From assembly GCA_034411135.1 (NCBI GenBank), contig DAOUMN010000106.1, positions 1 through 50,883 on the forward strand: 50,883 bases of DNA, written 5' to 3'. Shown here piece after piece: positions 8,528 through 15,330 of this stretch. The notes below the pieces were generated by a model. That model saw only the letters and a program-made list of their open reading frames with translations, searched no databases and had not been told where the DNA came from. Position numbers and translations under genes: made by a program. The first letter of the stretch is position 1. Each line of letters begins with the position of its first letter. Source of the DNA: Bellilinea sp034411135 (lineage in GTDB: Bacteria > Chloroflexota > Anaerolineae > Anaerolineales > Anaerolineaceae).

Positions 8528-9742
8528 ATGAACAAGAAACCGATCCTGATCGTATCGCTGGTTATCCTGATGGTGACTGCAGCGTGTGGATTCACTTTTC
8601 AATTCCCACGCTTTTTCTCAAACGATACACCGCAACCCACTTCAGCCGCCATTCAGCGTGCCACCGAAGCCGCGCGTCCCTCAATTGAAAATACGCCCCT
8701 TCTGGTAACGCCGGGCGCAATGCCGGATCTGTCCAGTCTTAACTTGACCGACCGTGATGTGCTCCTCACCACCCTCTATGATCGCGTTTCACCAGGAGTG
8801 GTCAGTTTGCTGGTTGGGAATGAACTCGGCGGCAGCACCGGTTCTGGCTTTGTTTACGACCGCCAGGGGCATATCATCACTAATTACCATGTGGTGGAGG
8901 GCGCGACCAGTGTGGAGGTTGACTTTCCCTTTGGCTTGAAGGTGCGCGGCGAGGTGATTGGCACCGACCTGGACTCCGACCTGGCGGTGGTCAAAGTGGA
9001 GGTTGACGAAAATGTGCTCGTTCCGTTGCCGCTGGGCGATTCCGATCAATTGCGGGTTGGGCAGTCGGTGGTTGCAATTGGCAATCCTTTCCGTCTTTCG
9101 GGCACGATGACTGTGGGCATTGTTTCTGCCAAGGGACGCACGCTTGAATCGATGCGCCAAGCGGAAGGTGGTAATTTCTTCACCGCGGGTGATATCATCC
9201 AGACGGATGCTGCCATCAATCCGGGCAACTCGGGCGGTCCGTTACTCAATCTGAACGGCGAGGTGGTTGGCGTTAACCGTGCCATCCGCACCACCGGAAC
9301 GACTGTATCCGGCGACCCGGTCAACAGCGGGATCGGCTTTGCCATATCCAGCAACATCGTCCGCCGGGTGGTGCCGCAGTTGATCGCAGAGGGCAAGTAC
9401 GATTACCCCTACCTGGGCATCACCAGCCGGGAGGGATTGACCCTGGAAATGATCGAGGCATTGGGTCTCCCACGCCAGAACGGTGCTTACGTCACCAGCG
9501 TGACCCCTGGCAGTCCGGCGGACAAAGCCGGCGTCAGGGCGGGCAGCCGCCCAACCAATTTTGCAGGGCTGCCAGCCGGCGGTGACTTAATCATTGCGGT
9601 GGATGGACAGCCGGTGTTGACCTTTGGCGATATGCTCAGTTACCTGATCAAAAACAAAATGCCAGGCGATCAGGTCACTCTGACGGTTTTACGGGATAAT
9701 ACAGAAAAGGAGGTAACCATTACACTCGGTAAGCGTCCATAA
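8528..9742 (+). CDS. HtrA/DegP-type serine protease, lipoprotein with one PDZ domain
   Basis: Extracytoplasmic quality-control protease (S1C family). The 404-residue protein begins MNKKPILIVSLVILMVTA followed by AC at 19-20: a signal peptide with lipobox, so it is probably lipid-anchored rather than held by a membrane helix. A low-complexity linker leads to a trypsin-fold domain with the complete triad: H121 (NYHVVEG), D151 (DLDSDLAVVK) and S235 (NPGNSGGPLL). A single PDZ domain follows (PYLGITSREGL, GSPADKAGVRAG, GGDLIIAVDGQPV). Start is set at 8528 because GGAGAG precedes that ATG with proper spacing; an in-frame ATG at 8513 overlaps it. It lies about 100 nt after the DnaJ-like gene on the same strand. 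Confidence 0.93.
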   Translation: MNKKPILIVSLVILMVTAACGFTFQFPRFFSNDTPQPTSAAIQRATEAARPSIENTPLLVTPGAMPDLSSLNLTDRDVLLTTLYDRVSPGVVSLLVGNELGGSTGSGFVYDRQGHIITNYHVVEGATSVEVDFPFGLKVRGEVIGTDLDSDLAVVKVEVDENVLVPLPLGDSDQLRVGQSVVAIGNPFRLSGTMTVGIVSAKGRTLESMRQAEGGNFFTAGDIIQTDAAINPGNSGGPLLNLNGEVVGVNRAIRTTGTTVSGDPVNSGIGFAISSNIVRRVVPQLIAEGKYDYPYLGITSREGLTLEMIEALGLPRQNGAYVTSVTPGSPADKAGVRAGSRPTNFAGLPAGGDLIIAVDGQPVLTFGDMLSYLIKNKMPGDQVTLTVLRDNTEKEVTITLGKRP

Positions 9743-9793
9743 CACGGACAATTGTCTGGATCAATTTAATTACAACTGAAAAAGGAGGTTGCC

Positions 9794-10894
9794 ATGTTGG
9801 CTGAACGTGAGCTGCGGGAATTACTGCAATTCGTTTCCCCGGATTCCGTATTGAGCGTCTATCTCAATACCGACCCAACAGCAGGGAATTCTGACGCCTA
9901 TCGGCTGCGCTTGCGCAATTTACTCAAGGGGGTAAACCTGCCGGATGATGTAGCAACCATTGATAATTATTTTCAACGCGAATATGACTGGTCCGGACGC
10001 GGCGTTGCCCTGTTTTCATGTGCGCCGCAAAATTTCTTCCGCGTTTACCCGCTGGCAATTCCCGTTCCTGATTTGGTGCATATCAGCGACCGACCGAGTG
10101 TGCGCGTGCTTGCTGACCTGTTGGATAGTTATGGTGGGTATGGCGTGGTTCTGGTAGATAAGCAGGGCGCTCGCCTGTTCTTCTTTCACCTGGGTGAACT
10201 GCGCGAGCAGGAGGGTGTTCTGGGAGAAGCCGTTAAACGTACCAAGCGCGGCGGTGCTTCGACCATCCCCGGCGCCTTGGGCGGGGTTGCCGGGCGCACT
10301 CGCCATATGGAAGAGGTGATCGAACGCAACATGAAGGATGCGGTGGATTTTTCGGTGCAGTTTTTCGAAGCCAATCGGGTGCGCCGTATTCTGCTGGGTG
10401 GATCTGATGACAATATTGCCCTCTTTCGCGGCTTGCTGCCCAAGGCATGGCAGAGTTTAATCGTTGGCACTTTTCCAATAAGCATGAATGCCGGGCATAC
10501 CGACGTTCTAGCAAAGGCAATGCAGATCGGTCATGAGGCGGAACAAAAGCGCGAAGCTTACCTGATCGAGGACATGATTACCCGTGCAGCCAAGAACAGT
10601 GGTGCGGTTACCGGACTGGAAGCCACCCTGGAAGCGGTCAGCGGCGACCGGGTCAGCACGCTGGTGGTGGCGCACGGGTTCAACCAGCCGGCATACCGCT
10701 GCACCAATTGCAGTTACCTGACTGCCAAACCGTTTAAGACCTGCCCGGTTTGCGCCGGGGAGATTCATGAAATCCCGGATGGGGTGGATTTCTCCATCAG
10801 CCGGACAATGCGCAACGGCGGGGATGTCGAGGTGATCCACGCCCACGACCGTTTGATCCAGGTCGGACAGATCGGCGCGTTCTTGCGTTACTGA
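9794..10894 (+). CDS. Bacterial archaeo-eukaryotic release factor (eRF1-like, baeRF) family protein
   Basis: Relative of eRF1 domains 2 and 3 found in bacteria; members are suspected to act on stalled ribosomes or peptidyl-tRNA, but the role is not established. The 366-residue protein has an N-terminal domain (ELLQFVSPDSVLSVYLNTDP), a middle domain with VKRTKRGGASTIPGALGG, where the position of the eRF1 GGQ loop reads Gly153-Gly154-Ala155, and a C-terminal L7Ae-like domain (ALEAVSGDRVSTLVVAHGFN) carrying a zinc ribbon CTNC...CPVC. An excellent AAAGGAGG precedes the ATG by 5-6 nt. It follows htrA by 51 nt and is probably in its operon. Family call is by motif recognition. Confidence 0.75.
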   Translation: MLAERELRELLQFVSPDSVLSVYLNTDPTAGNSDAYRLRLRNLLKGVNLPDDVATIDNYFQREYDWSGRGVALFSCAPQNFFRVYPLAIPVPDLVHISDRPSVRVLADLLDSYGGYGVVLVDKQGARLFFFHLGELREQEGVLGEAVKRTKRGGASTIPGALGGVAGRTRHMEEVIERNMKDAVDFSVQFFEANRVRRILLGGSDDNIALFRGLLPKAWQSLIVGTFPISMNAGHTDVLAKAMQIGHEAEQKREAYLIEDMITRAAKNSGAVTGLEATLEAVSGDRVSTLVVAHGFNQPAYRCTNCSYLTAKPFKTCPVCAGEIHEIPDGVDFSISRTMRNGGDVEVIHAHDRLIQVGQIGAFLRY

Positions 10895-10900
10895 TTTAAA

Positions 10901-10948
10901 AAAAGAGCCGCCCCCGCAGTCCGGTTTCTTAACGAGCTGCAGGGGCGG
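10901..10948 (-). terminator. Intrinsic terminator of the rhomboid/coiled-coil operon
   Basis: Stem of 12 bp with one mismatch: CCGCCCCCGCAG (10908-10919) / CTGCAGGGGCGG (10937-10948). On the minus strand it is followed by CT and a run of eight T, and it lies 17 nt beyond the stop of the last minus-strand gene. On the plus strand, after the baeRF gene, it lacks a T-run but may still help stop transcription. Confidence 0.85.
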
Positions 10949-10964
10949 ATTCATCCCCGCAGTT

Positions 10965-11636
10965 TTACGGTTTTTCCAGGCGGGAGAGGTTTTCCGCCAG
11001 GATGCGCAATTCTTCCAGCCCTTTTGTAGGGTCGCTGGAAATCGATGAACGCACCAACGCCAGTCGTTCGGTCAGCGCAGTTTCGATTTCCTTATCCCCT
11101 AGCAGTGGAGTAAATTTTTTCAGGTTAGTTTGCGCCGCGCTCAATTCCTGGCGGGCGGTCAGCACATCCTTGGTCACCAGCGCCAGCCGGGCATACGCCA
11201 CATTGGTTTGCAGGGCGGTCAGGGCAGATTGGTATTGCAGTTCTTTCAGCGTGTCTGTGGTAGTTTTCAGGTCGCTGCGCGTTTGATCCAGTGTGAGGCG
11301 CGTGTCTTCCAGATCGGTTTCCAGTTTGGTGATTGCCTCTGCCTTTTGCTCTGCGTCCTGGCGGGCGATTTGCAGGGATTGCTGGGCGGGCTGGTAAAGC
11401 AGGAAAAACGCCAGCCCAAAGCCGACCAGCAGGGTGATCAGAATCGCTGCCAGCCAGGGCGCATTGCGGCGTAGCCAGGTAGGGGACTCTCTGCCAGCCG
11501 GGGTGGGTGTAGGTTCGAATGGCGGCGGCGATACCGGGCTGGCGCTTTCGGCAGATGTCACCTCAGGCGTGGCGGCAGCATCGTCGTGGCTTTCTGCCGG
11601 GGAGGGTTCTTCGGGATTGGTTTTATCGGTTTCCAT
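10965..11636 (-). CDS. Single-pass membrane protein with coiled coil (HemX-like layout)
   Basis: Unknown function, 223 residues. A Pro/Ala/Ser/Glu-rich N-terminal tail (1-55) precedes one transmembrane helix (WLAAILITLLVGFGLAFFLL), then a long heptad-rich coiled coil (IARQDAEQKAEAITKLETDL, DLKTTTDTLKELQ) and a helical C-terminus with NVAYARLALVTKDVLTARQ and a partner helix. The tail is probably cytoplasmic and the coiled coil outside, or the reverse; topology cannot be fixed. The layout (disordered N-tail, TM, coiled coil, paired helices) repeats that of the gene just upstream, suggesting paralogues, and recalls HemX/mitofilin-like proteins. Last gene of a five-gene operon; the terminator follows directly. 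Confidence 0.7.
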   Translation of the reverse strand: METDKTNPEEPSPAESHDDAAATPEVTSAESASPVSPPPFEPTPTPAGRESPTWLRRNAPWLAAILITLLVGFGLAFFLLYQPAQQSLQIARQDAEQKAEAITKLETDLEDTRLTLDQTRSDLKTTTDTLKELQYQSALTALQTNVAYARLALVTKDVLTARQELSAAQTNLKKFTPLLGDKEIETALTERLALVRSSISSDPTKGLEELRILAENLSRLEKP

Positions 11637-11658
11637 AGTTGTTTTGTCCTCGTTGGTA

Positions 11659-12564
11659 TCAGGGAGTGCGAGTTGGGGCGGGGGGGGGTGATGGGGTAAG
11701 GCTGCCGGGGGTCGACGTGGCAGTCACTTCGCTGCCGGGTGTGGGTGTGGCGGAGAGAGTCTCCTGCACTGCGGCGGGGGTAAGGGTCAGGTCCAACAGG
11801 TTTTTGGGCAACAGCAGCAATTCCTCGGCGGTGCGCAGGTCGTTGCCCGCCAGAACCGGAAAATCAGGCAGGCTTGCCAGGGCAGAATCCAGCCGCCCAA
11901 TCCAGGCAGCCAGCTCGGCGCTTTGTTCGGTGTTAGCATTGGTTTGCAGTCCAGCGAGCACGGCGCGTGCCGCGCGGGTTTCCTGCCCTGCAAGCCCAAA
12001 ATTAGACTGTTCCAGGTACAGCCGGGCACGCTGAACCAGCACCGCAGCTCGCAGCACCCCCAAATCATATTCCACCTGGCGGGTCAATGTACCGCTTTCC
12101 AGCGCAGATTGATTCGCCCGCGCTAGTTCAAGGGTTTTCTTGTGGGCGCGTTCCAGTTCAGCCAGTTGTTTTTCCAGGTTTTCCAATGCCTTCAATTGCT
12201 CGCTGTGGGTGGTCAGGTTTTGTTCCAGGCTTGTTTGAGCGGTGCGCAGGCTGTCGAAGGCTTCCTGGTTGAGAATTTGTTGGTTTTCCAGTTCGGTCAG
12301 GCGGGTCTGGAAATTTTCCAGCCGTTGGGTGACCTGCTCCTGCTGGTCTGCCTGGCGGGTTTCCATCAGGTTAATGCGCGCGGTGTTGTCTTGGGCGGGC
12401 AGAATGGCTTGCTGGTAGATCAGGATGAAGCCAAAGTAGAACAACGCGGCAAGCACAACGCCGCCCAGCAGCAGGATAATCAGGCGCATTACTGCCCGAA
12501 AGAATGCGCCCAAGGCAATCGAAAATCGTTCGCCAGAGGTGAGGGAAGGTTCAGGACTGCTCAT
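11659..12564 (-). CDS. Single-pass membrane protein with coiled coil and Thr/Pro-rich tail
   Basis: Unknown function, 301 residues. A short N-terminal segment is followed by a hydrophobic helix (LIILLLGGVVLAALFYFGFI), a long coiled coil (about 60-150: LENFQTRLTELENQQILNQE and onward), and a helical region QVEYDLGVLRAAVLVQRARL resembling the C-terminal domain of HemX-like proteins. It ends in a low-complexity TPTPGSEVTATSTPGSL tail. Start at 12564 has GGAGG 5-7 nt upstream; an earlier in-frame start overlaps the previous gene. A run of nine C (coding strand) lies just before the stop. It sits 13 nt after the upstream gene and 22 nt before its likely paralogue, so co-transcription is expected. 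Confidence 0.7.
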   Translation of the reverse strand: MSSPEPSLTSGERFSIALGAFFRAVMRLIILLLGGVVLAALFYFGFILIYQQAILPAQDNTARINLMETRQADQQEQVTQRLENFQTRLTELENQQILNQEAFDSLRTAQTSLEQNLTTHSEQLKALENLEKQLAELERAHKKTLELARANQSALESGTLTRQVEYDLGVLRAAVLVQRARLYLEQSNFGLAGQETRAARAVLAGLQTNANTEQSAELAAWIGRLDSALASLPDFPVLAGNDLRTAEELLLLPKNLLDLTLTPAAVQETLSATPTPGSEVTATSTPGSLTPSPPPAPTRTP

Positions 12565-12577
12565 CAGTTGCCTCCGC

Positions 12578-13534
12578 TTACTTGCTTTCGCCAATGGTGA
12601 GCAGGCGGCGCAGCCCGTCTAAAAAGTTCTGGAACACGTTGCTGCGCTGCTGTAATTCCTCGATTTGCGACTGGTATGCCGCACTTTGTTGTGCCAGTTC
12701 CTCCACCTTAGCCTGAGCAGCATCCAGCTCTTGCTGCAAGGCTTGCTGGCTGTTTTCCAGGCTGGTCACCCGACCGCTCAATGCTTCAATGGTCTGGATG
12801 CGGGTGCGCAGCGCGTCCACGTCGCCTTCCAATAGCCGGATGCGCCCATTAATTGCCTCGGCGCGGGCGGCAAGCGCCTGTCCCTCGTTGGCAGAAGAAT
12901 ATGCCAGTGTGCGGTTGATCAGCGCCAGCGTGCCCAGGTTGAAGATCAGCGAGAGGATCAGGGTGAAGAGCGCCACGCCGACGGCGGTCCAGACCAGGTC
13001 TTCGCGGCGGATGTAGGTTTCGCGGCGCGCGGCTACCGGGGCAGATGTGGCAGTCGCAGCAGTTTGCGCGGCAGATTTAGCCGCTTCCGCGCTGACGGGT
13101 TGCGGTGCAGCGGTTTCACTCCCGGTTTCAGCTTCCACTAGCGGAGTTTCTTCCACGGCTACAGCAGGTATGCTCTCCGCAATGGGTTCGACCTGGGAGG
13201 TATCCTCTTGTGCAGCAGCGGGTTCGGCTACCGGTGATTCTTCTTCTGCCGGAAAGGCAGGTTGTTCTTCACCGCTATCCTGCAGCCACGTCGGCAGTGG
13301 CTGATCTTGCTCAACCGGGTGACTTACGGCTTTGATCGGCTCGATGAAACAGTAATTCTTGTAGCGTTCCAGTACCACCGCACCGATGCCGCTTACGCGG
13401 GTCAGGTCATCCAGCGAATCGAACGGGCGGGCGGCAATGATCCGCTCCGCCAGCGCGGGACCAATGCCCGGCACGCGGATCAATTCTTCCAGGCTGGCGC
13501 GGTTGATCTCGACTTTGGGAATCATCTCGTCCAT
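12578..13534 (-). CDS. Helix-hairpin-helix membrane protein with coiled coil
   Basis: Unknown function, 318 residues. The N-terminus (7-65) is a ComEA-like pair of helix-hairpin-helix motifs: INRASLEELIRVPGIGPALA and LTRVSGIGAVVLERY. A Pro/Ala/Glu-rich linker (about 75-165) leads to one transmembrane helix (VGVALFTLILSLIFNLGTLA), then a coiled coil (LEGDVDALRTRIQTIEALSG and onward) to the C-terminus. Unlike ComEA, the HhH domain precedes the membrane helix and is far from any signal peptide, so it probably faces the cytoplasm and could hold DNA or protein at the membrane. GAGGAG precedes the ATG by 7 nt. It lies between a membrane protease and two other TM coiled-coil proteins. Confidence 0.72.
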   Translation of the reverse strand: MDEMIPKVEINRASLEELIRVPGIGPALAERIIAARPFDSLDDLTRVSGIGAVVLERYKNYCFIEPIKAVSHPVEQDQPLPTWLQDSGEEQPAFPAEEESPVAEPAAAQEDTSQVEPIAESIPAVAVEETPLVEAETGSETAAPQPVSAEAAKSAAQTAATATSAPVAARRETYIRREDLVWTAVGVALFTLILSLIFNLGTLALINRTLAYSSANEGQALAARAEAINGRIRLLEGDVDALRTRIQTIEALSGRVTSLENSQQALQQELDAAQAKVEELAQQSAAYQSQIEELQQRSNVFQNFLDGLRRLLTIGESK

Positions 13535-13561
13535 GGTTTTCTCCTCAGGAAAAGGCTCAAT

Positions 13562-14410
13562 TCAGTCCTTGTGATTCTTACGTTCCGGTAGTACCGGGCG
13601 GGCGGGATAGGGCAGGGGAATATACTCCACCGAGGGGCGGCGCTGTTGGGTCTGTGGGAAGAGGTTCATCAGTTTATAGATTTCATCCGGCATGTCGATG
13701 CTGATTTTCAGGTTCAGTTCGCGAGCTTCCTCGATGTTGATTGGGTAATCGTGCGTCCAGCGCCCGCTAGCCAGTTCGTCTGCCAGACGTTTCGCCTGTT
13801 CGGGGGTGTAATTGCAGCAGGCAATCCGTTGAATGGTGGCTTTAACCTGCTGAATGGCTTTGCGGGCAATGTCCGCCAGGATCAGCGTCTCGTCGTCGAT
13901 CCGATTGGGGTCTTTTTCCTCGACCACGCGCAAAATCGAAACGGCAGGATAATTACCGATCTGCGGATCAACAGGCCCGAGTACGGCATTTTCGTCCATA
14001 ATGATCTCGTCCGCAGCCAGGGCAATCAGCGTGCCGCCCGACATGGCGTAATGGGGAACCATCACGGTAACTTTGCCTTCGTGGCGGGAAAGCGCGTTGG
14101 CAATCTGTTCGGCAGCCAGCACCAGTCCACCAGGGGTATGCAGGATGATATCGATGGGCAGTTTTGGGTCGGTCAGTTTGATGGCGCGCAGAACCTGTTC
14201 GGAATCATGAATATCTATGAAGCGTGCCACCGGAAAGCCGAGAAAACTGACCATTTCCTGGCGGTGAATCAGCGCGATGACCCGGCTGCCACGCTTGCCC
14301 TCGATCTCGCGCATCAGGCGTAGGCGGGCGGTTTCGATCATCTTCTGGCGGAAGACGGGCACCAGCGCAGAAATGATGAGAAAGATCCACAGTAGATTGA
14401 TCAACTCCAT
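13562..14410 (-). CDS. Membrane-anchored ClpP-fold serine protease (SDH/SppA-like)
   Basis: Probable membrane-associated peptidase of 282 residues related to the serine dehydrogenase proteinase (SDH, PF01972) and SppA group. An N-terminal hydrophobic helix (INLLWIFLIISALVPVF) is followed by the ClpP-like core: IDIILHTPGGLVLAAEQIAN (oxyanion region), VPHYAMSGGTLIALAADEI with likely nucleophile S124, and NAVLGPVDPQIG. One short TM plus a cytoplasmic-looking crotonase/ClpP fold fits proteins annotated as ATP-dependent-protease-like or SppA-like. It lies 33 nt after the rhomboid gene and 27 nt before the HhH protein. Two intramembrane or juxtamembrane proteases in one operon suggest a membrane proteolysis role. 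Substrate unknown. Confidence 0.82.
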   Translation of the reverse strand: MELINLLWIFLIISALVPVFRQKMIETARLRLMREIEGKRGSRVIALIHRQEMVSFLGFPVARFIDIHDSEQVLRAIKLTDPKLPIDIILHTPGGLVLAAEQIANALSRHEGKVTVMVPHYAMSGGTLIALAADEIIMDENAVLGPVDPQIGNYPAVSILRVVEEKDPNRIDDETLILADIARKAIQQVKATIQRIACCNYTPEQAKRLADELASGRWTHDYPINIEEARELNLKISIDMPDEIYKLMNLFPQTQQRRPSVEYIPLPYPARPVLPERKNHKD

Positions 14411-14443
14411 AACGCCTCCACAGGTTCGATTAAGAGGGGTGGA

Positions 14444-15142
14444 TTACCACGGGTAATACTCGTCGCGATGCCAGTAGGTTCGCTTACGGCTGGTGATACT
14501 GAATGGAAAGGCGAGCAGCAACCCGAATAAAAAGCCGCCGATGTGCGCCCACCAGGCGATTCCGCCCATGCTCATTCCGCCCGGCAGCGCCAGCGAGAGC
14601 AAGCCGGAATACAATTGCGAGATGAACCAGAAGCCCAGGTAGATTACCGCGGGGATGTTGACGAACCACGGCAGGAAGAAGAGTGGAATGAAGGTGATCA
14701 CTTGCGCGCGTGGGAAGAACAGGAAATACGCACCCAGCACTGCTGCAATTGCGCCAGACGCGCCAATGGAAGGCACGTTGGCGACGCCAAGATAGATTTG
14801 CAGCAACCCGGCAGCCGCGCCGCCCAATAGATAAAAAAGCAGAAAACGGAATGACCCCATGCGGTCTTCGACATTGTCGCCGAAGATGAACAGTGTCCAC
14901 ATATTGCTGAGGAAGTGCAACCAGCCGCCGTGCAGGAACATGTGACTGAACAACGGCAGCCAGGTGGCTGGGTTTTCGACTTGAAAGCGACTGCCGATCA
15001 ACCCGTAGGTGCGGATCAGACGCTCTAACTCCAGCGGACTGAGGTTTAGTTCGAAGAAAAACACCACCCCATTGGCTAGGATCAACAGCCATGTGATTAC
15101 CGGGAGAGATCTTGATCGAATGGTGTCCTTAATTGGAAGCAT
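14444..15142 (-). CDS. Rhomboid-family intramembrane serine protease
   Basis: Cleaves transmembrane helices of substrates within the bilayer. The 232-residue protein has six or seven hydrophobic helices and all family marks: HMFLHGGWLHFLSNMW (loop 1 and helix 2 with His/Asn), G-A-S-G with catalytic S129 in helix 4, and WWAHIGGFLFG with catalytic H200 in helix 6. The dyad is intact, so activity is expected. Start at 15142 is supported by GGAGGAG directly upstream; a longer frame upstream lacks such a site. It is the first gene of the operon ending at 10965, and it is divergent from the receiver-Y1 gene. Confidence 0.93.
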   Translation of the reverse strand: MLPIKDTIRSRSLPVITWLLILANGVVFFFELNLSPLELERLIRTYGLIGSRFQVENPATWLPLFSHMFLHGGWLHFLSNMWTLFIFGDNVEDRMGSFRFLLFYLLGGAAAGLLQIYLGVANVPSIGASGAIAAVLGAYFLFFPRAQVITFIPLFFLPWFVNIPAVIYLGFWFISQLYSGLLSLALPGGMSMGGIAWWAHIGGFLFGLLLAFPFSITSRKRTYWHRDEYYPW

Positions 15143-15295
15143 TGCTCCTCCACAGTCTGTATTTAGTATAGCCGTTCTGGGAATGCTTTGCAAACCCGGA
15201 ATTACTCAACCGGCTGTCAGAAATTCGATGCCCGGCACGCCAGTTGCAACCCGATGAAGAAGATCATTCGGTATTGCACAGAAAGGTTTTCGCGC

Positions 15296-15324
15296 TTGTA
15301 TCTCCATACTGCCCGTGATAGACT
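15296..15324 (+). promoter_or_regulatory. Promoter of the receiver-Y1 gene (leaderless type)
   Basis: TTGTAT (15296-15301), 17-nt spacer, TAGACT (15319-15324), then 6 nt to the ATG at 15331. No Shine-Dalgarno is present. Spacing again places +1 at the start codon. Confidence 0.5.
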
Positions 15325-15330
15325 TTAACC

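Noticed and set aside
10901..10948. Terminator serving the plus-strand baeRF gene
   Set aside because: On the plus strand the stem is followed by ATTCATCC rather than a T-run; the T8 run is on the minus side, so it is assigned to the minus-strand operon.
14484..15092. Second minus-strand ORF of 202 codons within the rhomboid gene
   Set aside because: Arg/Pro-rich out-of-frame shadow of the rhomboid gene, whose catalytic residues and membrane helices are intact.
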